A stretch of DNA of 64,000 bases from Geothrix terrae (lineage in GTDB: Bacteria; Acidobacteriota; Holophagae; Holophagales; Holophagaceae): contig NZ_JAKZLA010000003.1 in the NCBI RefSeq assembly GCF_022808775.1, forward strand, positions 124,001 to 188,000, read 5' to 3'. Within the stretch, counting starts at the first letter, position 1; each line of letters opens with the position of its first letter. Of this stretch, positions 42,917 to 52,085 are shown piece after piece. The notes under the pieces are model-generated. The model saw only the letters and a list, made by a program, of their open reading frames with translations, was not told where the DNA came from and did no database searches. Both the position numbers and the translations under genes were made by a program.

Positions 42917-45457
42917 CTAGGTCGGGGCCAGGTGGCGGAAGAACCACTGCTTGACGCCCTCGACAGCCAGCAGGTAGGCCACCAGGATGCCGGCCAGCAC
43001 CAGGAAGAAGAAGGCCGGAGGCGCCACGAACCCGAGGTGGACGCCTGCAGGTGTGAAGGGCAGGCCGATGGCCACCGCCACCACGGCGAGCGAGCAGGCG
43101 ACGATCCATGCGTTCGGGCGGCTTTTGAACGGATTCATGCGGGTGCGGATGATGAAGATGACGAGGACCTGCGAGGCCATGGATTCGATGAACCAGCCGG
43201 TGTGGAACAACTCCGCGCCGGCATGGAAGGTCTTCAGCAGGATGAAGAAGACCAGGAAATCGAAGAGTGAGCTCACGGGGCCGATCACCAGCATGAAATT
43301 GCGGATGAAGGTCATGTCCCACTGGCGGGGCTTGGCCAGGTACTCCTCGTCGACGTTGTCCAGGGGGATGGGAATCTCGGAGACATCGTAGAGGAGGTTG
43401 TTGAGCAGGATCTGCACCGGCAGCATGGGGAGGAACGGCAGGAACAATGCGGCTCCGGCCATGCTGAACATGTTCCCGAAGTTGGAGCTGGTGCCCATCA
43501 TGATGTACTTCATGATGTTCCCGAAGGTGCGGCGGCCTTCCAGGACACCGGCCTGGAGCACGCCCAGATCCTGTTCCAGGAGGATCATGGCCGCGGACGC
43601 CTTGGCCACGTCCACGGCGCTCTCCACGGAGATGCCGATATCCGCGGAGTGGAGGGCGGGGGCATCGTTGATGCCGTCGCCGAGGTAGCCCACCACGTGG
43701 CCCCGCTGCTTGAGGGCGAGGATGACGCGGTTCTTCTGCGCGGGCGCCACCCGGCAGAAGAGGTTCGCCTGCTCCACCTTGGCCTGCAGGGCATGATCAT
43801 CCAGCTCCTGGATCTCCGTGCCGGTGAGCACGCCGGTCACGGGCATGCCGAGCTCGGCGCAGATGTGCTGCGTCACCAGCTCGTTGTCGCCGGTGACGAT
43901 CTTGACGGTGACGCCACCGGCGGCAAGCTCAGCCAACGCGTGCTTGGCGCTCTCCTTCGGGGGATCCAGGAAGGCCGCGAAGCCCGCGAAGATCAGGGCC
44001 GATTCGTCACCCACCACGGCATGTGGATGGTCCATCCCCACGGACCGCGAGGCGATCCCCAGGACCCGGAAACCGTCCTTGCTGAGGCCTTCGAACACCG
44101 CCGTGATGCCAGCCCGGGCGGCGGGATCCAGGGTGCGGGCACCCCCCTCCACCTCGTAGGTTTCAGACAGCCGCAGGACGTCTTCGGGCGCCCCCTTCAC
44201 CACGAGCAGCCTACCGGTGGCATTCTCCAGGAGCACGGACACCCGCCGGCGCTCGAAATCGAAGGGCACTTCGTCGATCTTGTGCCAACCTTTGGCGTCG
44301 ATCTCCCGGTGCTCCAGGATGGCGTCGTCCAGCGGGCTCTTCAGCCCCGTCTCGAAGAAGCTGTTGAAGTAGGTCAGCCCCAGCACCCGCTGGCTCTCCT
44401 TGCCGCTCGCATCCACATGGCGTTCCAAATGGATCCTGGCCTCGGTGAGAGTGCCGGTCTTGTCCGTGCAGAGCACGTCCATGCTGCCGAGGTTCTGGAT
44501 GGAATCCAGGCGCTTGACGATCACCTTCTTGGCGGACATGCGCAGGGCGCCGCGGGCGAGGGTCACCGAGACCACCATGGGCAGGAGCTCAGGCGTCAGC
44601 CCCACCGCCAGGGCCACCGCGAACAGGAACGACTCCAGCCACGGGCGGTGGAAGAGGGCGTTGGCCAGCAGCACGAACAGGACGAGGAGGATCGTCATGC
44701 GCATGATGAGAAGGCCGAATTTCTGCGTGCCCAGCTGGAACGAGTTGGCCGGGGCCTTGGCGGCCAGGGTGTCGGCGATCTCCCCGAGGGACGTGCCCTG
44801 ACCGGTGCGGCACACCAGCACCTTGGCCGAGCCGCTGATCACGGACGTGCCCATGAGCACGGTGTTCCCGGCCCGGAGCACCTCCGCCTGATCCGGCAGC
44901 TCCGCCGGCGCCTTCTCCACGGGATACGGCTCGCCCGTCAGGAGGGACTCATTGATGAACAGGTCCCTGGCCTCCAGCACGCGGCCATCGCCCGGGATCA
45001 GGTCCCCGGCGGCGAGGAGGACCACATCTCCCGGAACGATCTCGGCCAGAGGAATGTCGAGGGTCTGGCCGTCCCGCAGGACCCGGCCCCGGACCGCCAC
45101 CGAATTCCGCAGCCGCTCCGCCGCCTGGCCGGCCCGGTGCTCCTGGACGAAATCCAGGGTCACGCTCATCAGCACGATGGCGCTGATGATGATGAAGCTG
45201 ACCCGGTCGCCGGTGGCGCCCGAGATGGCGCTGGCCACGAGCAGGATGATCACCAGGGGGTTGAGGAACTTCGCCAGGAACTGGAGGACCACGGCCCTTT
45301 TCCGCTCGCCACTGGTCACATTGGGGCCGAACTTCGCCAGGCGCGCCGTGGCCTCGGCGCGGCTCAACCCATCGGGCGTCGCGCCCAACTGCTCCAGCAG
45401 GCCGGTGATGGGGAGGCGCCAGAAAGCGATCTCTGGTGGGGCTGCGGGTGTCGGCAT
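42917..45457 (-). CDS. mgtA: Magnesium-translocating P-type ATPase
   Basis: Inner-membrane Mg2+ importer of the P3B ATPase group. The 846-residue product has an N-terminal helix pair, the actuator motif LTGEPYPVEK (TGEP for the usual TGES), PELLPM in the transmembrane ion site, the phosphorylation motif DKTGTLT near residue 330, the hinge GDGINDAPAL near 605 and six C-terminal helices (about 650-840). These match MgtA rather than MgtE or CorA. No MgtL-like leader is evident in the 187 bases upstream. It converges on rdgB with 7 bases between the stops. Confidence 0.95.
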   Translation of the reverse strand: MPTPAAPPEIAFWRLPITGLLEQLGATPDGLSRAEATARLAKFGPNVTSGERKRAVVLQFLAKFLNPLVIILLVASAISGATGDRVSFIIISAIVLMSVTLDFVQEHRAGQAAERLRNSVAVRGRVLRDGQTLDIPLAEIVPGDVVLLAAGDLIPGDGRVLEARDLFINESLLTGEPYPVEKAPAELPDQAEVLRAGNTVLMGTSVISGSAKVLVCRTGQGTSLGEIADTLAAKAPANSFQLGTQKFGLLIMRMTILLVLFVLLANALFHRPWLESFLFAVALAVGLTPELLPMVVSVTLARGALRMSAKKVIVKRLDSIQNLGSMDVLCTDKTGTLTEARIHLERHVDASGKESQRVLGLTYFNSFFETGLKSPLDDAILEHREIDAKGWHKIDEVPFDFERRRVSVLLENATGRLLVVKGAPEDVLRLSETYEVEGGARTLDPAARAGITAVFEGLSKDGFRVLGIASRSVGMDHPHAVVGDESALIFAGFAAFLDPPKESAKHALAELAAGGVTVKIVTGDNELVTQHICAELGMPVTGVLTGTEIQELDDHALQAKVEQANLFCRVAPAQKNRVILALKQRGHVVGYLGDGINDAPALHSADIGISVESAVDVAKASAAMILLEQDLGVLQAGVLEGRRTFGNIMKYIMMGTSSNFGNMFSMAGAALFLPFLPMLPVQILLNNLLYDVSEIPIPLDNVDEEYLAKPRQWDMTFIRNFMLVIGPVSSLFDFLVFFILLKTFHAGAELFHTGWFIESMASQVLVIFIIRTRMNPFKSRPNAWIVACSLAVVAVAIGLPFTPAGVHLGFVAPPAFFFLVLAGILVAYLLAVEGVKQWFFRHLAPT

Positions 45458-45644
45458 GGCGGACCCCCCTTCTGCGGCCTTGGATCGCCTGGTATTCCCT
45501 GGACCGCGAATCGAGTGTATTCACCTGGCGGAGCCATGGCCACGAATCCCCCAGGCGGGGCGCCATCGGCCTACACCCGGTGGGAGTGCCCGGCCACCGA
45601 GCGGCGGGGGTGCATTCTTCCCGCGCTCCGATAGGGTGGAAGAC

Positions 45645-46559
45645 ATGACCTGGAAGCGTGATCCCCGAACCTGGCTGGCCATCGCCGGCGTGCTGCTGCT
45701 GTGGTCCTCGGCCTTCGCGGGCATCCGGGCCGGCCTGCGGATCACGTCGGCGGGGCTGCCGGCCGCGGATGGGTACGGCCCCGGCGAGCTGGCTCTGCTG
45801 CGCTTCGGCACCGCATCCATCGTCCTGGCCGGCTACGCGCTGGCCACGCGCATGCGGCGGCCGGAGCGGCGCGATCTGCCCATGATCGCCCTGGCGGGCT
45901 TCCTGGGCATCAGCGTCTACCATGTGGCCCTCAACTTCGGCGAGCTGACCGTCCAGGCCGGCGCCGCCTCCCTGCTCATCGCGGCGGGCCCCGTGTTCAC
46001 CGCCCTGCTCTCGGCCCTCTTCCTGGGCGAGCGCCTCACCCGCCTCGGCTGGGGCGGCATCCTGGTGGCCTTCACCGGCGTGGCCCTCATCGCGCTCAGC
46101 AGCGGCAGGGGCCTGCGCTTCACGCCCGGCGCCCTGCTCATCCTGCTGTCCGCCGCGGTGGCCGCGGTCTATTCCATCCTGTCGAAGCGGAGCTTCCGGC
46201 GCCATTCCGCGCTCGCCTTCACCTGCTACTCCATCTGGGCGGGCACCCTACCCATGCTCGTGTTCCTGCCGGGCCTCATCCACCGCATGCCCCAGGCCGC
46301 GCCTTCGGCGACGGCCGCCGTGGTCTACCTGGGCGTCTTCCCGGGCGCCATCGCCTACGTGCTGTGGAACCTCGCCCTCTCCCGCATGCCCGCCTCCCTG
46401 CTCTCCAGCTTCCTCTACCTCTCGCCGGTGCTGGCCAGCCTCATCGCCTGGGTGTGGCTCGGCGAGGTGCCCTCCCTGCTCACCATCCTGGGCGGCGCCA
46501 TCGCCATCCTGGGCGTCATCCTCGTGCAGACGAAGGGGTACCGCCCCGCCGCGGGGTGA
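45645..46559 (+). CDS. EamA/DMT-family transporter
   Basis: The 304-residue product has ten predicted transmembrane helices in two EamA repeats of five (about residues 8-140 and 150-300), with the loop GERLTRLGWGGILVAFTGV ending the first repeat and GEVPSLLTILGGAIAILGV the second. DMT proteins export amino acids, nucleosides or other metabolites; the substrate is not evident. GGTGGAAG precedes the ATG at 45645. It converges on the metallopeptidase gene. Confidence 0.92.
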   Translation: MTWKRDPRTWLAIAGVLLLWSSAFAGIRAGLRITSAGLPAADGYGPGELALLRFGTASIVLAGYALATRMRRPERRDLPMIALAGFLGISVYHVALNFGELTVQAGAASLLIAAGPVFTALLSALFLGERLTRLGWGGILVAFTGVALIALSSGRGLRFTPGALLILLSAAVAAVYSILSKRSFRRHSALAFTCYSIWAGTLPMLVFLPGLIHRMPQAAPSATAAVVYLGVFPGAIAYVLWNLALSRMPASLLSSFLYLSPVLASLIAWVWLGEVPSLLTILGGAIAILGVILVQTKGYRPAAG

Positions 46560-46580
46560 TCCGGCCCGGTCAGGCGAGGT

Positions 46581-47561
46581 TCAGGGCGCGGTCTGCGGGA
46601 GCCCCGCCAGGGTCCTCAGCGCCGCCCGCGCCTCCGCCTCGGCCCGCGCGGGCGGCCAGGCGGCCATCTCCTGCAGGGAGCGGGTCCGCGAAAGGTGGCG
46701 GACCACCTGGAGTCCCAGCCAATACCCCATCCGGTCCGGCAGGTCGCCGTGGACCCCGGCCGGCGAGGCATTGAACCACCGGCGGAAGGCCTCCGGATGT
46801 CCCGGGTCGGCCGCCAGCCGGTCGGCATCCGCGAGAAAGCGTCGGCTGAGCTCGGGCAGGCGGTCCAGGGGCAGGGCTCCCAGGTTTTCCTGGAGCAGCC
46901 ATTGGCCTTCCGTGCGGCCGGGGGCCAGGGTCGCGCTGACGAAGGTGGCCATCCCCTCGGCGAAGAGGGGCAGCAGCAGCGTGGCCCCGGGCATCACCCC
47001 GTCGTTGAGCACCCCGGCGCGGCGGGCATGGTAGAGGTGGAACAGCTCGTGGGGCAGGAGGATGCCAAGGTCGGCGTCTTCGAGGGCCAGCGAATCCACC
47101 GCCAGCAGCAGCACCGGGGCGCCGTCCGGTCCCACGGCGCTCTTGGCGTCGAAGCCGGGAGCCAGCACCAGGTGGACTGTCGGGCGAGCGGACGCGTCGG
47201 GGAAGAGGGCCTTGAACCGGGCCAGCGTGCCGGGGATCGCCTGCTCGACCGCCCGCTCCTCCACCGGAATCCGGGCCGCGAGGCGCCGGTAGGCGTCGAA
47301 CCGTTGCCGGAGCAGCCGGGCCTTCCGGGGCCCTCCATCGGGGTGGTCCCGCATCTCCCAGACGGCCGCCTCGTAGAGGGTTCGGCGCGGCGCCTCGACG
47401 ATCCGGTCCCAGAGGGCCGCCTGGACGTCGAAGGGCTGGCCCTCGGCCCTGGCCCAGAACGCCTGGAAGGCCGCCGCCGGGGAAGCTGGCGATTCGCCCG
47501 CCAGCGCCGGACCCGCGAAGGCCGAAGCGAGAAGGTCCGCCGTCCCCACCCGATGGATCAT
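46581..47561 (-). CDS. Putative zinc metallopeptidase (HELFH), DUF2268-like
   Basis: The 326-residue product starts with a weak secretion signal and carries the gluzincin motif LPHELFHLYHARR near residue 177, with a possible third ligand Glu in LFAEGMATFVSA about 30 residues later, as in DUF2268-type predicted proteases. Substrate unknown. Its ATG shares one base with the TGA of the M23 peptidase gene, so the two are translationally coupled and may act on the same envelope material. Confidence 0.75.
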   Translation of the reverse strand: MIHRVGTADLLASAFAGPALAGESPASPAAAFQAFWARAEGQPFDVQAALWDRIVEAPRRTLYEAAVWEMRDHPDGGPRKARLLRQRFDAYRRLAARIPVEERAVEQAIPGTLARFKALFPDASARPTVHLVLAPGFDAKSAVGPDGAPVLLLAVDSLALEDADLGILLPHELFHLYHARRAGVLNDGVMPGATLLLPLFAEGMATFVSATLAPGRTEGQWLLQENLGALPLDRLPELSRRFLADADRLAADPGHPEAFRRWFNASPAGVHGDLPDRMGYWLGLQVVRHLSRTRSLQEMAAWPPARAEAEARAALRTLAGLPQTAP

Positions 47562-48388
47562 CAGCGCTCCAGGAAGAGCCGCGGATCCACGCGGGCGTTG
47601 TTGAGGCTGAGGGACCAGTGCAGGTGCGGACCCGTGGCCCGGCCGGTCATGCCGACCTCGCCCAGGAGGTCGCCGGGCTTCACCACCTGGCCCTGGGTCA
47701 CCGTGATCTTCGACAGGTGGGCGAAGAGGCTCACCACGCCCTCGCCATGGGCAAGGAACACGGCGTTGCCGCTGAAGAAGAAGTCGCCCGTGAGCACCAC
47801 CATGCCCGCGGCGGGGGCGCGCACGGCCTGGCCCGCCGGAGCCTGGATGTCGAGCCCCGCGTGGGGCGCCCGGGGCTGGCCGTTGAAGATCCGCCGCAGG
47901 CCGAAGGAGCTGGTGAGGCCGCCGGGCGTGGGCTGCTGGAATCGCAGGGTCGGGACGAGCCCTTCGGGCCAGGCCTTCCAGGCGGGTCCCATCAGCGCCT
48001 GCTCCCGGGCGATGCGCGCCTCGTCCTCCGCGTTCGGCGTCACCTGGCGCTCGTCCTTCAGGCGGATGCGCTGCTCCGGGTAGCGCTTGGGACGAATGGT
48101 GAAGGGGATGGACCGCCCCTCCACCTCGATCTCCTGCCGGCCCGGCTTCGCGCTGAGCGGGATGCCCACCACCGCCACCCAGCCCCGGCCGCTCCACCGC
48201 ACCAGCACGGGCTCCCCGCGGAAGGTCGCCTTCGGCGCGGTCTTCCCGCCCGCGAGAGCCACCACTGCCACGCCACCGGGGACGGGGGAGGGTTTGAAGG
48301 GAAGCGGCGCGCGTTCCATGCCGAGCAGCAGAGGCCCCGCCGAAACCAGCAGGATCGCGGCGCCTGGCGCACTAAAGCATCGGGGCAT
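47561..48388 (-). CDS. M23-family (LytM-type) endopeptidase, secreted
   Basis: The 275-residue product has a signal sequence (GAAILLVSAGPLLLG) and a C-terminal lysostaphin-fold domain: SSFGLRRIFNG, the zinc ligands in PHAGLDIQAP, and the HLHWSL catalytic strand. It should cut peptidoglycan cross-links or act as a regulator of amidases. GGAGGG precedes the ATG at 48388. The upstream gene of the operon ends 54 bases before; the downstream metallopeptidase overlaps. Confidence 0.92.
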   Translation of the reverse strand: MPRCFSAPGAAILLVSAGPLLLGMERAPLPFKPSPVPGGVAVVALAGGKTAPKATFRGEPVLVRWSGRGWVAVVGIPLSAKPGRQEIEVEGRSIPFTIRPKRYPEQRIRLKDERQVTPNAEDEARIAREQALMGPAWKAWPEGLVPTLRFQQPTPGGLTSSFGLRRIFNGQPRAPHAGLDIQAPAGQAVRAPAAGMVVLTGDFFFSGNAVFLAHGEGVVSLFAHLSKITVTQGQVVKPGDLLGEVGMTGRATGPHLHWSLSLNNARVDPRLFLER

Positions 48389-48441
48389 GGGCCCTCCGGG
48401 GCTCCCGCCTGGGAGATCCCCAGGATAGCTGGCCATGGCAC

Positions 48442-48873
48442 TCAGCCGGCGAGGTCCGCCCCCAGCCCCGCCTCCCGCATCTTCACCGCCTCCTGGTAGG
48501 CGGCCAGGACGGCCGTGCGGACGCGGAGGTACGAGGTGTCGGTGACCTTGGTGTTGAAGGTCAGGGTGGCCACAAGGTAGTCGCGGCCATCCGGCAGGGT
48601 CTGGGGAGCGCTCACCTGCACCTGGGGGGGCATGATGGCCGAGGAGCTGGCCTCCCGGAGGTTGACGGCCAGGCTCTCGCACCAGGCCTGGAGCCGCGGC
48701 GTAAGCGCCAGGCCCTCGTCGGGGGAGGTCACCATCACCCGGCCGTAGAGCGTGAAGAACAGCCGCAGCTGCGGCGGGTCGAAGGCATGGTTCAGGTAGC
48801 CCGACATGCTCGCGATCTGCTGGAAGTCCTTCAGCAGGGCCTGGAGCTTGGGGCTGGCCTGGGCCGGGCTCAC
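48442..48873 (-). CDS. Hypothetical cytoplasmic protein coupled to mtnP
   Basis: The 143-residue product has no signal peptide or membrane segment. It reads as alpha/beta with KLQALLKDFQQIASMSGYLN at the start and YLRVRTAVLAAYQEAVKM at the end. I do not recognise a family. It starts with a GTG that overlaps the mtnP stop (GTGA), so translation is coupled to mtnP. Longer frames upstream are mtnP shadows. Confidence 0.7.
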   Translation of the reverse strand: MSPAQASPKLQALLKDFQQIASMSGYLNHAFDPPQLRLFFTLYGRVMVTSPDEGLALTPRLQAWCESLAVNLREASSSAIMPPQVQVSAPQTLPDGRDYLVATLTFNTKVTDTSYLRVRTAVLAAYQEAVKMREAGLGADLAG

Positions 48874-49745
48874 CCGCGGGTCCCGTATCCGTACCGCCCC
48901 ACCAGCAGGTCCAGCCGCTTGCGGGCGTCCTCGGTGACCGCTTCGGGGGCGGTGAAGAGGGCCGCCTTCAGGGCGTCGCCGCAGGCGCAGGCCCGCGGGG
49001 CCGGGGACAGCGCGGGCAACACTGCGCGGAGCAGGCGCTGGGCCTTGTCCACGTTGGCGTGCATGACCTCCAGCACGGAGGCCGCGTCCACGCCCTCCTC
49101 CTCCTCGCGCCAGGCGTCGTAGTCCGTCACCAGGGCGATGCATGCGTAGCAGAGCTCGGCCTCGCGGGCCAGCCGGGCCTCGGTCACCTGGGTCATGCCG
49201 ATGAGGTCCGCGCCCCAGCTCTGGTGCAGACGGCTCTCGGCGCGGGTGGAGAAGGCCGGCCCCTCCATGCAGACGTAGGTGGCGCCTCCCTTGATGGGAA
49301 TGGACAGGGCCTGTCCAGCCTTGAGCAGGGCCTCGGTGGTGTGGGCGCAGACGGGTTCCGCGAAGCTCACGTGGGCCACCAGCCCCTCGCCGAAGAAGGT
49401 GTCCTTCCGGTGGCGGGTCTTGTCGATGAACTGGCTCACGAGGCGCAGCTCGCCAGGCTTGTGGCGGGCCTGGAGGCTGCCCACGGCGGACACGGAGATG
49501 AGGCGCTCGACGCCCAGGGACTTCAGGGCCCAGAGGTTCGCGCGGTAGTTCACCTCGCTCGGCGTGAACCGGTGGCCTTCGCCGTGGCGGGCCAGGAAGG
49601 CCACGGGGGTGCCGTCCAGGGCGCCGAGGTGCACGGGGCCCGAGGGGGCGCCGAAGGGGGTCTGCACCAGCTCCGTCCGGTCGAGGGAGAGCCCCTCCAT
49701 CCGGTAGAGTCCACTGCCGCCGATGATGCCGATGGGTGCTCGCAT
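48870..49745 (-). CDS. mtnP: S-methyl-5'-thioadenosine phosphorylase
   Basis: Phosphorolysis of methylthioadenosine to adenine and methylthioribose-1-phosphate in methionine salvage. The 291-residue product has IGIIGGSGLYRM at the N-terminus, LARHGEGH for phosphate binding, SVSAVGSL, and the purine-site segment VCMEGPAFSTRAE with GMTQVTEA. First gene of a four-gene minus-strand operon that ends with two peptidases, an unexpected partnership. The start at 49745 lacks a strong site. Confidence 0.94.
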   Translation of the reverse strand: MRAPIGIIGGSGLYRMEGLSLDRTELVQTPFGAPSGPVHLGALDGTPVAFLARHGEGHRFTPSEVNYRANLWALKSLGVERLISVSAVGSLQARHKPGELRLVSQFIDKTRHRKDTFFGEGLVAHVSFAEPVCAHTTEALLKAGQALSIPIKGGATYVCMEGPAFSTRAESRLHQSWGADLIGMTQVTEARLAREAELCYACIALVTDYDAWREEEEGVDAASVLEVMHANVDKAQRLLRAVLPALSPAPRACACGDALKAALFTAPEAVTEDARKRLDLLVGRYGYGTRG

Positions 49746-49803
49746 GAGGCCATTGTACTTGCGGAATCCACCAGCGCCGTGGTTCTCTGAAGTTTGACAA
49801 TTT

Positions 49804-49980
49804 CGTGCTGGATGCACGGGAAGCAGGTGAGACTCCTGCGCTGCCCCGCAACGGTATGCACCACGCCCACGCGTCACCGGGTGTGAGACCTCAAGTCCGA
49901 GTCACTGGGATCGTCCCGGGAAGGCTCGGAGGGAGCTGAAAGGCCCCTGTCGCGTGCGAGCCCGGAGACCGGTCCTGCAC
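49804..49980 (+). promoter_or_regulatory. Cobalamin (AdoCbl) riboswitch
   Basis: The conserved parts are all present in order: GGGAAGCAGGTGAGACTCCT with CTGCCCCGCAACGGT, GTCACTGGGA, GGGAAGGC, and the B12 box AGCCCGGAGACCGG at the 3' end. It lies in the 5' leader of the cobalamin receptor gene. The downstream expression platform contains a hairpin (CATGC at 50045-50049 with GCATG at 50056-50060) whose loop carries most of the ribosome binding site, so it may act on translation. Confidence 0.95.
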
Positions 49981-50060
49981 CTCACCCCCCGTCGCGGGAA
50001 CGGGCCGGGCCATTCCCTTGCGGGACGCCCAGCCGCCGCGACCTCATGCGTGGAGGCATG

Positions 50061-52085
50061 ATGGGTTCTGCCCGCATTCTCTTCTCCCTGGCGGCCGTGT
50101 CCGCCCTCTCCGTGGCCGGCGAAGCCGACCGCAAGCCCGCCGAGGCCACGGTCACCGTCAACGCCGAGGCCCAGCCCGTGGAGGTCACCCGGACTCCGGG
50201 CCCCGTGCGCATCGTGGAAGCCGACGAGCTGGCCCGCCTGGGCAGCCGCACCTTGGCGGATCTGCTCGAGGCCCTCCAGCCCGGCGCCGTCATGGCCACC
50301 GGCGGCACCGGCAAGCAGGCCTCCGCCTTCCTCAACGGGACCCTGAGCCGCAACCTGGTGGTCCTGCTGGACGGTCTGCGCCTGAACGACCCCACGGCCC
50401 TCTCGCCCGACCTGGGCGCCCTCAGCCTCGTGGGCATCGAGCGCGTGGAGCTGATCCTCGGACCCGCCTCCGTGCTCTACGGCAGCGACGCCATCGGCGG
50501 TGTCATCGCCCTCACCAGTACCGGCCGCGGCGCGGAAGGTTGCCATGGCCAGACCGGCCTGAAGGTGGGCACGGACGGGCTGCTGGGTGGCACAGCCCAA
50601 GTGCAGGTCACAGGAAACCGCGGCTGGATCGCCGCCGGCGCCGAGGCCCAGAAGCAGGAGAGCGGCTTCCCCGACGACGCCTTCCGACAGGCGGGTGGCT
50701 TCCTGCGCATGGGCACGAAGCTGGGCGGGGCCGACCTGACCGCCTTCTACCGCAACAGCGGCCAGACCGCGACCATCCCCTTCACCACCTCCGGCTGGCC
50801 CGCGACCCGCAGCTACGAACCCCAGCGCGAGATGCACACCCGCCAGGAGAGCTGGGGCGCCAGCCTGCGCTGGGCCCTGGCACCCACGCTGGCGCTGGAG
50901 AACACGCTCCAGGCCCTGGAGGGCCGCACGGGCGATCCCAGTGGGCCCCATCGCGAGCAGACGGACCGCGACTTTCGCCGCGTGGAGGACCAGCTCACGC
51001 TCCACTGGACGCCGGCCCTTGGCTTCCGCCTCTCCGGCCGCCTGGAGGGCCGCCAGGACACCAGCCATGCCCGGAACTACTACGACCCCGACACCTTCGC
51101 CGCCGTGCAGTACCGGGGGGAGGGCACGGACGTGGCCGGAGCGCTGGAGCTGCGCTGGACGCTGGCCGAAGGTCTGGACTGGACCGCGGGCCTGCGCCGC
51201 GACGGCGGCCACCGGGACCTCACCCGCTCGGACACCGGCCTGCGCAGCCGCGCGGGCAGCGCCGAGGCGGGCACCTGGCGCACAGGCCTCAACTGGGTGG
51301 TGGCACCGGCGCTGCGCCTCTACGCCAGCGCGGGCCAGGGCTTCCGCATGCCCAATACCACCGAGTTCGCCCTGAACGCCCAGGCGGAAAACCAGGATGG
51401 CGTGGCCTACCCCATCCTGCCTGAGCGCAGCCGCACCGTGCAGATCGGCGCCACAGGCCAGTTCGCGGGGCACTGGGAGTACCGGCTGGAGGCCCAGCGA
51501 ACCCGAGTCTCGGAGCTGCTGGCCTACGTCTACGACACCAGCTTCGCCTGGCCGCCCCTCTTCACGTCCCACTACGCGAACCAGGGCTCCATCCGGGCCC
51601 AGAGCCTGGAAGGCGCCCTGGGCTGGCGCGGCGGCGAGGCCGTGGCCTATGGCTGGGACGTGATCCTCCGCAGCCAGGAGACCCGCGACTTGGACCACAA
51701 CACGGAGGCGGACCGCTTCGGCGCCCAGAACACCGCCATCCTGCGGCACCCCTTCTTCACCGCCGCCGTGGCGGGCTTCGCCCAGTCGGGGGCCTGGCGC
51801 GCCGACGTGCGCCTCGCCCGGGTGGGGCCCCGCTACGACCTGAACGACACCACCTACGAGGTGACCTCCACGCGCAAGCCCTACCGGGACCTCAGCCTGG
51901 GCCTCTCTCACGAGCCCACCAAGCACCTGACCGTGTCGCTGCGCGGCGAGCACTTGCTGCAGCGGAAACAGAGTGTCGAGGATTGGCTCAGCGGCCGCTA
52001 CGATCAGGACGGTGATGCCAGCCTGGTCTACGGATTTCCCGCCCCCGGGCCCCGCTGGACCCTCGCCGCGACCTGGAGGTGGTGA
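50061..52085 (+). CDS. btuB: TonB-dependent vitamin B12 receptor
   Basis: Outer-membrane importer, about 674 residues. A signal peptide (ILFSLAAVSALSVAG) is followed by a short TonB-box region (ATVTVNAEAQPVEV), the plug domain with TLADLLEALQPG and VELILGPASVLYGSDAIGGVI, and a 22-strand-type barrel ending in an aromatic residue (WTLAATWRW). Cobalamin is assigned from the riboswitch and the following btuFCD genes. The start is uncertain: ATGs at 50046, 50058 and 50061 are in frame, and GGAGG lies four bases before the last. Confidence 0.93.
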   Translation: MGSARILFSLAAVSALSVAGEADRKPAEATVTVNAEAQPVEVTRTPGPVRIVEADELARLGSRTLADLLEALQPGAVMATGGTGKQASAFLNGTLSRNLVVLLDGLRLNDPTALSPDLGALSLVGIERVELILGPASVLYGSDAIGGVIALTSTGRGAEGCHGQTGLKVGTDGLLGGTAQVQVTGNRGWIAAGAEAQKQESGFPDDAFRQAGGFLRMGTKLGGADLTAFYRNSGQTATIPFTTSGWPATRSYEPQREMHTRQESWGASLRWALAPTLALENTLQALEGRTGDPSGPHREQTDRDFRRVEDQLTLHWTPALGFRLSGRLEGRQDTSHARNYYDPDTFAAVQYRGEGTDVAGALELRWTLAEGLDWTAGLRRDGGHRDLTRSDTGLRSRAGSAEAGTWRTGLNWVVAPALRLYASAGQGFRMPNTTEFALNAQAENQDGVAYPILPERSRTVQIGATGQFAGHWEYRLEAQRTRVSELLAYVYDTSFAWPPLFTSHYANQGSIRAQSLEGALGWRGGEAVAYGWDVILRSQETRDLDHNTEADRFGAQNTAILRHPFFTAAVAGFAQSGAWRADVRLARVGPRYDLNDTTYEVTSTRKPYRDLSLGLSHEPTKHLTVSLRGEHLLQRKQSVEDWLSGRYDQDGDASLVYGFPAPGPRWTLAATWRW

